DNA from: Rhodocollybia butyracea
Lineage: Eukaryota > Basidiomycota > Agaricomycetes > Agaricales > Omphalotaceae
Assembly (NCBI GenBank): GCA_015501585.1
Contig: JADNRY010000359.1
Coordinates: 1 to 62,010 of the forward strand
Length of the DNA stretch: 62,010 nucleotides
Reading direction: 5' to 3'
The translations under genes were made by a program, and so were the position numbers. Below, one piece after another: positions 10,585 to 23,800 of this stretch. The stretch's first letter is position 1, and the number at the start of each line of letters is the position of its first letter. The notes under the pieces are model-generated. The model was given only the letters and a program-made list of their open reading frames with translations. It made no database searches and had not been told where the DNA came from.

Positions 10585-11116
10585 GGCTGTCACTGACCAT
10601 CACTGACCTAGGCCCTCAGACTGTCTCATACAAAATAATGAAGGCAAGTTGGAGGCTCGAATGGTCAACCTGGTTACAACTTACAAGCACTTAGCAGTCT
10701 AAGCTGCATGTTCTAACTACTCTGCTATTAGCACCTGATAAACAAGTAATGTTTATTGTATGGTATCTGTACTGTCTGTGTAGTGTACTGACTAGCAGTT
10801 GCAGTATCTATCTGATATCACAGTAACAATTACCAATGAGTCTTGATGTAAGTGAACGTTGGTGAGGATTCTGGCTGCCGTTGGTTTGACACTTGCACAA
10901 GTCAATGTTGTCAATGCTGTCAGCAAATATTGGTGTGTACTGGGACTTCCAGCGTTTTGTGAAGCTGTTGGACTGACTGTCGCTGTTTTGCAGTCTAATC
11001 TGACACATAGCATCAGTCGCGGTGCACTTACTCTGAGTGTGTTGTAAATAATTTTCCTGGGCTCGTTTTGTGTATCAAATGCCTGGTGACTCAATTCCAA
11101 GTATCAGACTATAAAG

Positions 11117-11224
11117 ATGCACTTCCCTGGGTGCCAATCACTTTGTCATATGCTCCGATGAACACCTAGTATGCACTTCCCTGGGTGCCAATCACTTTGT
11201 CATATGCTCCGATGAACACCTAGT
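11117..11224. repeat. Perfect 54 bp tandem duplication
   Basis: The 54 bp unit starting ATGCACTTCCCTGGGTGCC at 11117 is repeated without change at 11171. The identity points to a recent slippage or unequal exchange. Confidence 0.95.
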
Positions 11225-11794
11225 AGGGGGCAAATATGTATATTACTCTGAGTGTATGAGATGCTTGGAAAGTGTGTGAAACAGTTTCATTTTGGCACTG
11301 GGTAGAGTCAGAAGATTGACAAGATGTTGTATCCTGAGTTCCTCCTCTGCTGATTGGTTTTGGTGGCACATTACTTGCTGCACTCCAGGAAAAGGGATGC
11401 AGTGGATCTGGTTAAAGCAAGCCTGGTGTAGATGGCACACAAGTCTCCCACAAGATACAATTCCACACTGCTCTTGAAGGGCAAGATCAGCGACAACACC
11501 AATACCAGAGATTGTCAGCGAGAGTCAGCAGCAGGGGCCAGCCACAACCCACCAGCACTTGAGCCCAGCGGCCGCCGACAATCGCCAATGGTCATCAATT
11601 GACCAGGATTGACTTTTCCTGGTCCACATATAAAACTCTGGAAGGAGTGTGGTTTAGAGAGGTGTAGTGTGTGTTGTGCGCATTTTCAGCCATCATGTGA
11701 CTCGGCTTTGTTTTCCGGTGATCCGGCCCAAACAGAGTTTAAGGTTTTCGGCATGTAGGCAAAGGATTATGGCACGTGATGTAATTTTACTTGG

Positions 11795-12057
11795 CATTTC
11801 AAGGGGGAACCTTTTAAGTTTTGCCAAAAATTGAAAGTTTACGGAGGAACTTTTTAAAGTTTTCCCAAAAATTCAAAGCTTTACGGGGAACCTTTTAAGT
11901 TTTCCAGAAAATTCAAAGTTTACGGAGGAACTTTTTAAAGTTTTCCGGGAAATTCAAAGTTTTACGGGGGGACATTTTGAAGTTTTCCGGGAAGACCAAA
12001 GTTTACGGGGGGAGGCATTTTAAAGTTTTCTGGGTAGGTGAAAGTTTACGGGGGGCC
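11795..12057. repeat. Subterminal tandem array (right), inverted relative to the left array
   Basis: Six or so units of roughly 40 bp read AAAGTTTACGGGGG followed by AACTTTTTAAAGTTTTCC. They occupy the right end of the 8344-12084 element immediately inside its terminal repeat. The longer period than in the left array shows the two ends have diverged independently. Confidence 0.8.
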
Positions 12058-12090
12058 TAATTTTTGTGCAACTTGAACAGCATACAATCG

Positions 12091-15000
12091 TAATCATTTG
12101 GTCAGTACATTTAAGATTCAAGTAGTCTACTACGCACTGGTGGTATGGAAGATGTCTGATGGCAGTGATGGAAGAACTGGAAACCGAGGACAATCGAGTA
12201 GTAATACTACCTGGCTGCAAGAATTATATCCTTGAGGACGATGGCGACAACACACTTGTCGGAATGTTAAACAATTGCAAGGATAAGCTGGTTGTACAAC
12301 GGGCGATTGCAACAATGCATTAGTTGGATCCAGAGTTGCAGTGACATGTTAGTGAGAGCAAGACCCTTGACGAGATGATGCAACAATGTTGAGTGCACTG
12401 GCTAGAATGAGAGGTGGATGGAGGTAACGCATTATCTGGAGATGATTGATGATGCGCTGGGGGGACAGGATACAAATAAAGTAAAAAGCTGTTGACGTTG
12501 GCAGCAGTAATAAAAGCCAGTAGTGATGGTGGTGGTGGTACGAGAGAGAGGAAGTAAACTGGACTGCGGCGACAAGTTGACACATGCAGTGACTTTCCCC
12601 AACTTCGTCGACACATGTCTTGACTTGCCCCAACTTTTTGACTTTCCAAATCCCCAACTTTTACAAGTCACAAATCGGTCCGTCGGTTTGCATTTGTTCT
12701 AGCTGTTAAACTTATAGATATTCTTGTTGGTTCTAGGGTCGTAGTCGGGCACAGTCCAGTCCAGGAAGAGTTTCCAAGATGCTGTTCTCATCAGATGAAA
12801 TGGATGAAAAATTTGGTTTGATCTGTTACAGTCCAGTTTTGCCATTCAGACTTTTGACTGGGCATGATGTACACACTGGTAAGTGACTCCGCTCTACTTG
12901 CTCCAGTTCACCAGTATCTAAACAAAAATCTCCATGAAGCCTGAGAGTTGCTCTTTTCGCTCCACCTGTCTTCGAAAACCTTGTCAACTATGCTGCAACG
13001 CCAATGACCTCTACAATGCAGATGATTTTTCCGTCACCTCCTCTCCCCAATTCTTCTAGTTGCAGTACTTGTTGCAGCTACAAGCCAAGAGATATATGTT
13101 GGATGCTCACACCCAGTCCCGTACTCATCCTCCTTCACTTGCTCAGACACCACATTGGTGTTGGAGATGCAGATGCAGATGCGGATCCGGATGTCAATTT
13201 TTGGTGCTGTCATCATGATAGGCTTCGACGCATGTATGTACATGCCAGAATACTAAGTTTGATGTATTGTGAGCTGATAGCAATGTCCACTTATTTAGGT
13301 GGGGCTTATCCTCATGTCTCTACATCTGTACTTTTTGTTATGTGCCTATAGTAGTTGTGAGGGTAAAGAACATGTTAGAATTTGGAGGCCCTGTTTGTGC
13401 TCTCGCTTCATGTTAATGTAAGTTTTCCTACCAACAGTTTCTTTTCTTGTTACAGTGTTTCATGAGAAGTTTTCGCTCCCTAAGCTCTTGGGAGTAGCAA
13501 ACCTAACATTAGCATGGATTCATGGTCCCAAACCAGATTCATTTATTTAGCACTCAAGTTAATAAATATTAGTAATTGATGAAACATCCATAACATGTTG
13601 GCAGACCAGTAGTACCAGACCCAGTAGCAGATAATATGTGGACAAAAGCCATTAAAGATTGGAAATTTGGAGAAGCAGTCGCATTGGGTGCGTTCACAGC
13701 CAGCGTACTTAGTGCTATTGGTTGGATTTGGCTCGGTGGATAATAGATTTGTATTCTCGTCCTTTACATCTTTCAATAGTGACTTCTTAACAAGTCCGCT
13801 GAGATGGCCACAAGCATGTAGAAACAGTGGTCAGTCAACACAAGGTCGACAGCATACTCACCTGAGAGTGTAAGGGTGTTACAGGAGTTGTAAGAGTGCT
13901 TGTTGAGAGCAGAACAAGTGTCCAGACAAATAGTAGGATTCTTGGTTATTGTTACAGGAAAATATCTACAGTATTTATACTACAGAATATAATAAACCCT
14001 ATAACAATGTATGAGTCTACTTGAGTCGTACTGCTAAACATAGTGCATATACATGTGCATAATGTACCCTAGAAGATGGAGTCCGTATGGTAATTCTATA
14101 GGTATTGTTCATAGGTACTGCAAGGCAGCGTACAAGCTATGTATCATAAGACTAATAGCAAATGGCATAATTGACTACATCTATACGAACCTGCGTAGAG
14201 GCTGCGTCTAGTGTTTGAGGGTGAGTTTCAACATAGCATATATCGACAGTTCATCAATCGTATAGCAAGTGCGTCTAGTCGACTCACATCACTGATTAGA
14301 TACGACTCATAAGCGGTAATCTAGTTTCAACAAAGCATTCTTTGTTCTCTTTGCTGTCTAGTGCTCTACCTTAATCTACCACTTTTTGCTCATTTTTCCG
14401 ATGGTATTATCGCTCAAAGAGTGGCAGCGTTACGGTAGAAGAAAGGCAGTCAACGGAAATTAGCGCCTAGTTAACCGCACACGTGAGTGGCGCTAACAAC
14501 CTAAGTATTTCCCTACAAATTGAAATGAATCTCGAGCTCATTTATACTTAGAACCTCAAGCAGCTGGCCTAGTATTGCATGCGGTACAATGGGTGAGCTT
14601 ACAGCGACTTACAAAACTTGACCTCATCCACTGCAAAAATTTTCTAATTTTCTAATTTAGTAATTTTTAAATTGGCTTGGGTCATGAACTAGCTCTCCTT
14701 AACTTGACCTAGTGCCTACCGTGAACATTGGCTCGCTTTCCACCATGTTCAAATTTCTCAACAGCTGGCTTAGGAACAATGTGCCATTCATGCATTCATA
14801 GGTGAGTTTTTGGTATACCGAGTACACCGGTGACACGCCGAATTATGCTGTACACCGAAATTCAAGCGAAATGTCATCATTTAAAAGACCCCGTGAAACA
14901 CGTCACGTCACTACCTAGGGTACGTTATGTATTAGACACTTTGAAGGTCCACTTCAGGTATCTAGTATGTAGAAACCCATTTGAAGGGAGATACACTATG

Positions 15001-15584
15001 TTTTAAGAGGCTACATTACTGTGCAAGGATGCATCGTTGACCCACAAACTCAAAATCAATCAAATTGATTTACCTAGATTGATTTAGGCTTGCCAGATCT
15101 AAAGTCTATTCAATTAATACTACCTACTACAAAAAGTCCTATACAGGAATATACAAGACAGTATTAAAATAGATGAAGAGAGACGAATGAGGGCAAGCAT
15201 AATGCGAACCCATATCCGTTTAAAGTAAGAGAATCGAAGCACTGGTTCCCTGGAACGAACCACAGAGAGAAACTAGACGATTAGTGATGAATTAGGCGCC
15301 GGGGATCAAAGTGGCCCGGCGCCGGCAGTAAAAGAAAGGCGGGGCGCATCCTAGCGACATGCCTATAATAAAATTTATTCGGACCGACCTACGGGACGGT
15401 CCACATGTATACAAGTACCCGGTAGGACCCGGGAGGAGAAGAGAAAAGGGGAGATACGGAACGACGCCGCAAACTTGAACCGCGGGACGGACGGACCGCC
15501 CGGCGCTTAAAGCGCATCAGAGTCGAACCACTCATCGGGAATGCATCGTTCTTCCCTCCCCTCCGTTACTTATTAAATAAAAGG
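12091..15584. other. Gene-poor stretch, no gene recognised
   Basis: No frame above about 115 codons with recognisable domains was found. 12560-12670 holds four short AAGTTGGGG-type motifs like the subterminal arrays of DNA transposons. 15290-15530 is an abruptly GC-rich block (GGCGCCGG and CCGGCGCCGG motifs); read on the minus strand it has an AATAAA and a short frame ending DEWFDSDAL, so it may be the 3' end of an unrelated retroelement. The rest shows nothing I can name. Confidence 0.4.
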
Positions 15585-16366
15585 TGTAGAAAAGGTGTAA
15601 TATGGGTAGAGGACCCATGAGACAATGATATAGAGCCCTGGGGACAGTGTAGGAACCAGGAGAACACTTACAAGCTCACTTATGGCTTAAAAGGGCAACA
15701 TGAGATTTATCTTCTTGGCTCTTGGCAAGCCAAGAGAGTCTTACCAACCCATGGTACCTTAATTAAGAAAATTTTAAGGACCTAGGAGTATAAAAAGGCC
15801 AGGAAATGAAGAGAAAAGTATTCTTTCTTACCCCCACCAGGTGTAGCAGCTCCTTATCAAGCTACTACTAAAAGATTGAATTGATATAAAGACTGGGATT
15901 TACAGAGAGAAATTGACAAGCAATTGAACTTGAGTAAAGAGACAGAAAGAGATTCAGTGTGAACTGAGTGCAGAGAAGTTAAGACAAAGACTTAGAAAGG
16001 ACTTTGAATATTATTTTCAAACCACAGTTAGGCTGCAGTCAGAGCTCTGTCTGAGTTATAGGGACACCCTCTGGTCAGTTGTGACTTGTGTTAATTTGTG
16101 ATTTTACCAAGGGACTTAGGAATAGTATTTGTTTGACAGCTCAGAGCTTGGGGATCAGCTTAAATAAGTCTGTACTTTGAAAGGGAAGGCACTTAGTGAA
16201 ATAACACTCAGTGTAGCAAGGAAGCACTTGAATAGATTGAAGTTTTAAATAAATATTATTTGGCTGAACTAAAAAACCCGAACTGAGTAATAAGTTGTGT
16301 GTGTGTTTGGTGTGGTTGTGTAAGCCATTTCTAAGTTCACCTCAGTTTAGACCTCTCACCGGTCCA
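15585..16366 (+). mobile_element. Probable solo LTR
   Basis: The segment starts TGTAGAAAAGG and ends near CCGGTCCAACA. It has a promoter-like TATAAAAAGG near 15790 and AATAAA near 16250, the arrangement expected inside an LTR (TG...CA ends, U3 TATA box, polyadenylation signal in R). No matching second LTR or reverse transcriptase adjoins it, and a 5 bp target duplication could not be confirmed, so the exact ends are uncertain. Confidence 0.4.
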
Positions 16367-16499
16367 ACAAAACCACTTACAGTTTCTTATCTTTTCCTTG
16401 ACTTTGACGCTAGCTGGTCTCTCACTGCGTTGTAAGGAGATGAATTCCAAACACAACAGATAAGAAGATAGCACATGGGTTTTGCTACCATTCGGTCAA

Positions 16500-16721
16500 C
16501 GATATCTGCCGGCTTATCACCGTCGCCGTGAACATATCAAGGTGCGCCCTTTGCCATAAATCCCCTTCCTTCCTTGTCCCTCACTTCCCCCCCTTTCATC
16601 GACTGATGAACTCCGCCGGCGGCTGGATTGTCTTGACATAGTGCCAGCCGCCGCTTTGAGGCCGCTTGTATATGCCGCTCATGTTTCCGGTCTCTGAGCT
16701 CAATGCCTGACCTCTTCACCA
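16500..16721 (-). repeat. Minus-strand fragment of the 25.7-26.7 kb minisatellite-bearing repeat
   Basis: On the minus strand the segment contains GGCACTATGTCAAGACAATC and a GGCATTGAGCT unit that also occur at 26585-26604 and throughout 25725-26530, followed by related flanking sequence. It is therefore a diverged, inverted copy of that locus carrying one or two minisatellite units. Confidence 0.75.
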
Positions 16722-17250
16722 GTGGCATGCTCTCTCCTCATACGTTTCTCTCTTTGCATATCCTCTCTGCATAATGTTTCTCTCTCGGCATATCATTTCT
16801 CTCTCTGGGTATTGCTTCTTTCTCCGCATATAGTTTCCCTCTCTCTCTCTCTGCATATTGTTTCTCTCTCCACTTATCTCCGCTTATCGCTTCTCTCTCC
16901 ACGTATTGTTTCTCTCTCTGTGTATGTTTCTCCCTCTGCTTATTGTTTCTCTCTCCGCCTATTGTTTCTCTCTCCGCTTATTGTTTCTCTGTGTATCATT
17001 TCTCTTTCTGCGTATCATTGTTTCTCTCTGTGTATTTGCTTTCTCTCTGTGTACCATCTTTTCTCTTCATGTATCATTGTTTTTCTCCGTGCATCCTCTG
17101 CGCATCATTCTCTCTGTGTATCATTGTTTCTCTCCCCACGTTGTCATTTCTCTCTGTGTGTATGTAATTTCTCCCTGTGTGTATCATAGTTTCTCTCTGT
17201 GCATATGGTTGTTTCTCTCCACTCATATCCTTGTTTGTCTCCACAGTATG
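16722..17250. repeat. CT-rich minisatellite (about 20-25 bp units)
   Basis: More than twenty degenerate units of the form TTGTTTCTCTCTCYRYRTA run through the block. Long open frames in all plus-strand frames here are caused by the repeat (S/L-rich peptides) and are not genes. Confidence 0.9.
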
Positions 17251-17479
17251 TAGTTTTTTCTGCTGCCATTCGCAGATCTCTGGTTTGTGAACTCGCTTCA
17301 AGTTGTAAGTTGCTCTATACCTTCTGTTTATTGTTCCATTGACCATCACTTCAGAAAGACCCAAGACAAACATTCACTGCGCTGGTAAGTACTCCCATAT
17401 TTCTTTTTCAATGAGAGGAAAGGCAAATGTCCAAGTGGCACACCAAATAAGTAGTAGCGTCACCACATAGGAAATTTAT

Positions 17480-18357
17480 TTTTACCCTTAAAAGCAAGTG
17501 AAAAATCCATTGTACCCTAAACGATTGTTCATACATTCAGAATGATTGCCCAAGGCACTTAAAAAGATTGTTCAAGACAGTTCAAATGATTGTTATAAGT
17601 ACTCAGAATGATTGATAGACAATCCCAATGATTGTCTGAAGACAATCCAACCCATTACCAAAAACAATCATTTTGAGTGTCCTGAGCAGTCAATTTGAGT
17701 GTTTCATACCATCAATTAGAGTGTTTTTGACAATCATTTAGACTGGTTCAAACTACCATATTGAAAGGTTTTGACAATCAGTAAGAGTGGTTCAGACAAT
17801 CATTGAAAGTGGTTCAGAGTTCTTCAGACAATCTTTAAGAGTGATTTAGACAATCAATATGAAGGTATAAGACAATCTTTTTGAGTAAACTGTACAATCA
17901 TTAAGAATGGTTCAGACAATCAATATGAGTGCAAGACAATCATTTAGATTGTGTTCTGGACAATCAAATTATTGTACTTTTCAATAATAATGACATGCAG
18001 AAAAAAAAAAAAACTTTTCGTCCACCGGATGGGTAGGCGCGGCGCCTATTTTTCTGAATCACATGGCATATGGCCATACCATGCCAGCCCTCGGCATGTA
18101 AGTGTTGCACCATTTCTTACCATATAAGGCAATAGCTGCAACGATTTTGCAGTCGGTGGTGCGCCAAATGTGCGCAGTTATTGCCCTATATAGTAAGAAA
18201 TATTGACCTTGGCTTGGCGGCTACCCCATGTGATTCAGAGAAATAGGCGCCACGCCAAACAGACCGGCTGGACCAACGGCTGGACAAAAGTTTTTTTTTT
18301 TTTTCGGAATGCCATTATTATTGAAAAGCACTATAATTGTTTTTACTTCCCGTAGTG
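17480..18357 (+). mobile_element. CACTA-like element copy C with nested MITE
   Basis: Subterminal motifs follow the same order as in copies A, B and D, and the right terminus is TTTTTACTTCCCGTAGTG, ending at 18357. The MITE at 17972-18333 interrupts it 22 bp from that terminus. A degenerate CACCACATAGGAAA near 17459 may be the opposite end. No coding frame. Confidence 0.65.
17972..18333. mobile_element. TA-flanked MITE, 362 bp, nested in CACTA-like copy C
   Basis: Ends pair over about 100 bp. They include CTTTTCAATAATAATG, an A/T run, and inward the AGGCGC...ATCACATGG arms. TA lies on both sides (17970-17971 and 18334-18335). Removing it leaves CAAAT-TA-ATTGTTTTT, identical to the uninterrupted sequence in copy A (2970-2985), which fixes the insertion point. 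Confidence 0.9.
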
Positions 18358-18757
18358 TGAGGCTGGAGAATGGTTTGCAGATTTTGTGAGTCAATGTAAT
18401 CTCCCTTCAATTTTTTCAGATTTACTTAACTTATTCCAAGGTTTGAGCCTATGTACATCAATTTTTTGTGTAGTTATGCGCTAGGGCGCTTATAAATCTA
18501 GTTTCTTTGATCATGTCCAAACATGTCGTGTCCTCCTCCAACAGTCATACCTTCAGTAAACGGCTTAAGCATACTTCCAGGAAAAACTTCCGTACCCAGT
18601 CCACTTTGGTGTTACTGGAGAAACGGAAATGCGATGGTACTATTTGTAACAGGAAAGTCACACTTGGCATGCGATCAGTAACCAATCGGTAACGTTCACA
18701 TGCCATTTAAAACTCCGTTCCCTGTTCATGTCTTGTGAGGATAGTCATGGCAGGTCA

Positions 18758-18896
18758 CATCAGCAAAACATGGGTGCACGGGAAGCCACTTTCCGGCACT
18801 GTATAGCGCTGGGGGCCGCTGGGAGCCGCTGGAAACGGCTGTATGGTGCCTGACAACGGCTCCAGCTCACCCACGTTTTGCTGATGTACCGCAAGC
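18758..18896. mobile_element. Small MITE, 139 bp
   Basis: CATCAGCAAAACATGGGTG at the left is complementary to CACCCACGTTTTGCTGATG at the right with one mismatch. The right flank is TA and the left is CA, consistent with a decayed TA duplication. The terminal CATCAG is shared with the larger MITE at 3318-3690, so the two may be related. Confidence 0.8.
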
Positions 18897-20093
18897 TTAA
18901 ATGTTCATTCTTTCACCAGGCATCCTGCTTTTTTAATTTCTAGAATGCACGTGGTAGCAGGGGTCGAGCAGGGGTAGCAACACTAGCAAACGCTAGTACT
19001 TGCTAAAGTCTAAGTAGGCTCAGCGCCGGTACAACAGTATACCCAGCTCGATTTCAGATTGGTGTTATGCCGAATTCAAAAGAGACTCACCGAGACAGAA
19101 AATTGACAGAAACTCAAATCAGGAATTGCGAGATTGGTATAGATTCATTATAAATAAAAATCCAAAAGGCCGAGGTACTAATTGGCACTAACGCCCAGGG
19201 AGGCTAAGAGCTTCAGGAACCCCATTTTGCTTCCCAGAGAGCCACAAATGACAGCAAAACCGAAAACCAAAAGTTGCCTAAAAGAAGAGACTTCAACTTG
19301 GTTTTGTTCATGAGATGAAGAAGGGAAGCTACAGGGTTGCTAATGAGCCATATAGGTAGGGCCGGCGACCTTAATAATTTCCCAAGTAGCAGATACTACC
19401 GCAAAAGCACGCTGCACAGATCGCCAATACAGCAAAGGCCTGGTGAAGGGTACGAGTATTTACTTTCTTGTCAGAGAACGAGCAATCATCAGGAAAACCG
19501 CCCACAGAGAATATTTGGTAATTTCTGCAAAGATACCGATATTTTTAGCAAATTACTGTAATTTTGAATATTTCCGTCATTTTAGCAATTATACTAATTC
19601 CACAGTCCCCTTGGCTCTTTGCAAAACTTTCTCTAGCTTTTCACAAATTAACAACAAATTAACCACCTTTTCCCACTTCTGTGAATAAGCTTTCAAAAAT
19701 TAGAGCATCATTCTCGCAAAAATCAGCATATTTAATAACCTTAGAACATATTTCAGAGTCAAAATAGCGTTGAAAGAACATTGTATTCACTAAACTACGA
19801 CAATACTACAATACAACATACACTATCTATCTACTACTACCACTATAAAATACATGGGACACTGTGAGGGAACTGGTTGCGAGCATTGTTGGTACATGAG
19901 ATTAGCCACAAGCTAACAGCATACCCTATGACAAGCACAACACTGTAGCGAATGTTGTCAGTATATAGAAGCAACGAAACTAAGCATAATACATACCTGA
20001 ACAGCATAAATGATTCATGAGGCTGTAGCGAGCACCATGTTTGGAAAATGTTAGATTAACGAGGTAGACGATGTAATGAGCTAGACAACAGAA
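18897..20093. other. No gene recognised
   Basis: Only short frames (longest about 80 codons) without domain signals. AT-rich, no inverted ends or repeats of note. Confidence 0.4.
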
Positions 20094-20215
20094 TGAGGTA
20101 GAGGATGGAATTAGGTGGGCGACGGAATGAGGTGGACAACGGAATGAGGTAGAGGATGGAATTAGGTGGGCGACGGAATGAGGTGGACAACAGAATGAGG
20201 TGGATGACAGAATGT
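20094..20215. repeat. Short tandem repeat, GAATGAG(G/A)TGGA(C/T)-type units
   Basis: Units of about 17 bp are organised into a duplicated larger block (GGTAGAGGATGGAATTAGG appears twice). It lies just upstream of CACTA-like copy D. Confidence 0.85.
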
Positions 20216-20328
20216 GCTAAACAAAAGAGCCAGTTCAGTCAGGAAACACGTGTGAAAAATAAGACAACTAACATTCACCACCAAGACACTGCTACACTAT
20301 CCAAGAAAGTCGAGGACTGCATCTGAGC

Positions 20329-20855
20329 CACTACGGGAAGTAAAAACAATTAATTTGATTGTCCAAAACACAATCTAAATGATTGTCTTGCACTCATATT
20401 GATTGTCTGAACCATTCTTAATGATTGTCCAGTTTACTCAAAAAGATAGTCTTATACCTTCATATTGATTGTCTGAACCAATCTTATTGATTGTCTAAAT
20501 CACTCTTAAAGATTGTCTGAAGAACTCTGAACCACTTTCAATGATTGTCTGAACCACTCTTACTGATTGTCAAAACCTTTCAATATGATAGTCTGAACCA
20601 ATCTAAATGATTGTCAAAAACACTCCAAATGATGGTATGAAACACTCAAATTGACTGTTCAGGACACTCAAAATGATTGTTTTTGGTAATGGGTCGGATT
20701 GTCTTGAGACACTCATTAAGATTGTTCAGCAATCACTTTGAGTGCCTTGAACAATCATTTGAACTGTGTTGGACACTCTGTCTGAGTGTCTTGGACAATC
20801 ATTTTGGGTGTCTTACACCATCACTTTGATGGGTTTCAATTCCTTCTGAAGGGTT
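20329..20855 (-). mobile_element. CACTA-like element copy D (cleanest copy, inverted)
   Basis: The terminus CACTACGGGAAGTAAAAAC starts at 20329 and is followed by about 20 alternating TGATTGTC and CAATCA motifs to about 20855. It is not interrupted by other elements and so serves as the reference for copies A, B and C. The far terminus is not obvious; similarity to copy B ends near a CTTCTGAAGGG motif at 20844-20855. No coding frame, so it is a non-autonomous element of about 0.5 kb. Confidence 0.65.
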
Positions 20856-23800
20856 TAGTAAAATGAGTCGCAAGCAAAGTATATTTACTACATAAACTAC
20901 TACTTATCCCTGATTACCTAGTTGAAAAGAAGGTCCCGCGTGAAATCAAAGTGAAACTTACCCATCTTACAAGTTCAGCAGCTATGGTCTCATTAAATGT
21001 ATCCTTAATGCTGCTGCGCAGCAATCCCCGACTTAGTGGTGAAATGCCCAAGCAACAACTATGTACAGTTATATGTACTTTAACACTCCCACTGATTCCT
21101 GGAACAGCTTCTCCATCACAACGGTACCAGTTCTCAATAGCAAAACAACAAACAATCTTCAATCGAGCAATCAGAGCCACTGGAGCCAGCAGCAGCACAG
21201 CAGCAAAAAAAACAGTTCCAACAGGCAAACAGCTCCACCAGCCATAGCGAGCAAGCGCAGTGCTCTAGCAACAATAAAGAGTGAGCAAACAGGCCCAACA
21301 AGCAATCAATCGGGCGCCAGGATGACAACAAGCAAGCAAGCAAACGGGCACAAACAAACGGGTACAAACAAGCAATCGTCCGGGCGAGCAACAGATACAG
21401 CGGGTACGGTAGCGGATATGGTGGATAAGTGCACAACGGGGCGAGCCCAGCACGGGGCGCATCAGCAGTTTCACAACCCCGTGGGAGGGTGTGGCTCTAC
21501 AACGCCCACACCCTCCCATAACCCACAAAGGGTGGTGTGGCTACAAGGGGCATGCATTGACCTCCCATATCTCCCACACTCAACTTACGCTTAACCCACG
21601 CGCGGTCCACACCCAATCCACACCTGACCCATAACCTACCCATGCAAGACTATCATCCCAATGACGCCCTTTGAACATCAATTCACATAATAAAAAGAGT
21701 AAACAGATATATTTTCAATGGTCACAATGCTACATACAATACTAGAAGTACTAAACTGATACACATCGAGAGGAATTCAACAAAACAACTTTAAACTACC
21801 AAATACTAGTAGACAACTCATTACTTACATGTACATGGACCGAACCGATGATTATTTGCCGCAAGCCTCCCATCAGTGAGACCAGCATGTAGGCAGGCGT
21901 CTTCCCGTCGAGCTGAGTCGAGCTGCCGTTGCATGAGCTAGCGAGGAGACTCATCGGTGAAGAGAAAATGGTATGGTTAAGGCGATTCATACCACTGGGA
22001 CCTTGGAGCGGAGGATTAGGTAGAGCCGGTTACCAGTAGGCTGCAGGATGCTAACACAGATGCACATTCCGTGATTCCTGAACGGTTGTTGAGCGCTATA
22101 CAGAGATTAAAGTTAATGTGAAAACTTACTTGTGATACATGCATTATCTTCGAAACGACTCCAGAGGCTGCAACAAGACATCAGTTTGAAAGCAGAGTAA
22201 GTCGATTGCTGCCACGTACTTGAAAACTCGGAAGACTGAGTGAAAACTACTTATTAGAGTAATAAAGGTAAGCCGTAACTAAAGGAAACAAGTAAATGAT
22301 GAACTGACGATTGCCAAATAACTATATCATCTGAATACCTCCGCTCGACGCTAACCAGATTTTTCAATCTCAAATTTGCGGCAAGAGACTCAACTTGACA
22401 AGGAATTAGTCGATTGGCGAAAAGAGAAAAGCGACAGGTTCTGTTGACGTTGATACATGATTCGTTTGAAGCCGTATACTTCTTAAGTTATAAGCCTAGT
22501 AGTGACGTGTTCTTTGAGTGTCTTGGTGAATTATTACTTGTTCGGTTGGAGCAGTCATCATTTGATTGCTCAAGTTCACATTTTATTGAGCCTTGACTCG
22601 CAGATGCTGCCTTAGGTATGTACCTTGAATTTACAAGCCTACACATACTTCAAACTTGTGTTTGCTAGGGCTCCAAAGTCCAATTTTGATTCGGATATCT
22701 TACAATTGGGCCGTAGCCTATAGAGGAAACTTGAATGATGTGGGTGGGTGTAGAACTTGTAGGGTGTGGAAGTTCTGTGGAATCGATGTGGGACAAAAAT
22801 GCTCCACACCTCCCATACCTCCTATGTGTTGTATTTTGCCGATCGGATATGATACAACTCCGGTTGTACTTACTAATCATTATTCATCCGGTTAGTGATA
22901 CCTCGTATGTACCGGAATCCCTTAGTAATATCTACTACTGTACACAGTATATAAGGCCTTCTCTGAAGCCAGTATCTATAGTCTTCAATCCAGTTCTCTT
23001 CTATCTCTCAAGCATCACGGCTTATTCAGTTCCCTGCGCCGAGTATTTACAACACTATGCCCCCTACAGGGTTGTGAAATTGCTGATGCGGTAACATGCA
23101 ACGAGCACAGTTACAATAGGAATCGAGGTAATGGTGCTCAGATACAGAGGGCATCAAGTCTCGTAGTCTGTTGAAGCATGCGGGATCATCGACACTCATA
23201 GCAGAGCAAATTATAATTTACTCTACCTATGGAGTATATAATTAGGCTATCTACGGAAGTGGCGAGTAACTGCCAACAACTACTACAGAGTACTTACATG
23301 TACTCTAACAAAAAAAAACACATAAATATATGGGGCTGGGTAATTAGCACCAGTAAAACTGTTTATTCACACTTGCTTGTCAATACTTATTGTTTTTGGC
23401 CACTCAAGCGCTTACTATCCCTCAGTGTGACCACATTAAGTACACAAAGTTTCTTCATAAGTTATAAGTTACTACAACACATATGGTAGTACTTTTTACT
23501 TGTGCAGCAACAGTGAGGCATTTGAAACAAGATATAAGTGCCACAAGTATCATAATAAGTACCTGTCAAGTGTAGGAAAATCAAGTTACTTAAAAGTTAC
23601 TTGATTATATTGAAAAGTACATCAAAGTACAAGTTACTTTGTCATCCACTGTCCAGAATCCATTCATCCTTGCTCTGAAATTCCAATAGACATGGACATT
23701 TTCAACTTGTTTTCAACACCATTTAAGCAAGAGAAGAGCAAGAATTGACTTCAATACATCCAAGTCTCATGATACTTACCCTTTGACCAAGAGGACCTGA

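Larger units (their letters stand above)
8344..12084. mobile_element. 3.74 kb inverted-repeat element with 6 bp target duplication, no recognisable gene
   Basis: The ends are TATGCTGTTCAA (8344) and TTGAACAGCATA (ending 12084). The first 27 bp of each end match with one mismatch. CAATCG flanks both sides (8338-8343 and 12085-12090). Inside each terminus lies an array of A/T- and C-rich repeats containing CCGTAAACTTTC (8371-8660) or its complement (11795-12057), extending the inverted ends to about 300 bp. The interior holds tandem repeats, a hAT-type MITE and a palindrome but no transposase frame, so it is a large non-autonomous DNA element. The superfamily was not assigned. Confidence 0.75.

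Noticed and set aside
16722..17253. Frames of 155, 131 and 74 codons, S/L/C-rich
   Set aside because: All arise from the CT-rich minisatellite; every frame is open because of the repeat period.
21061..21594. 177-codon frame rich in Q, N, S and T
   Set aside because: Built on simple A/C-rich repeats without domain, signal peptide or splice context.
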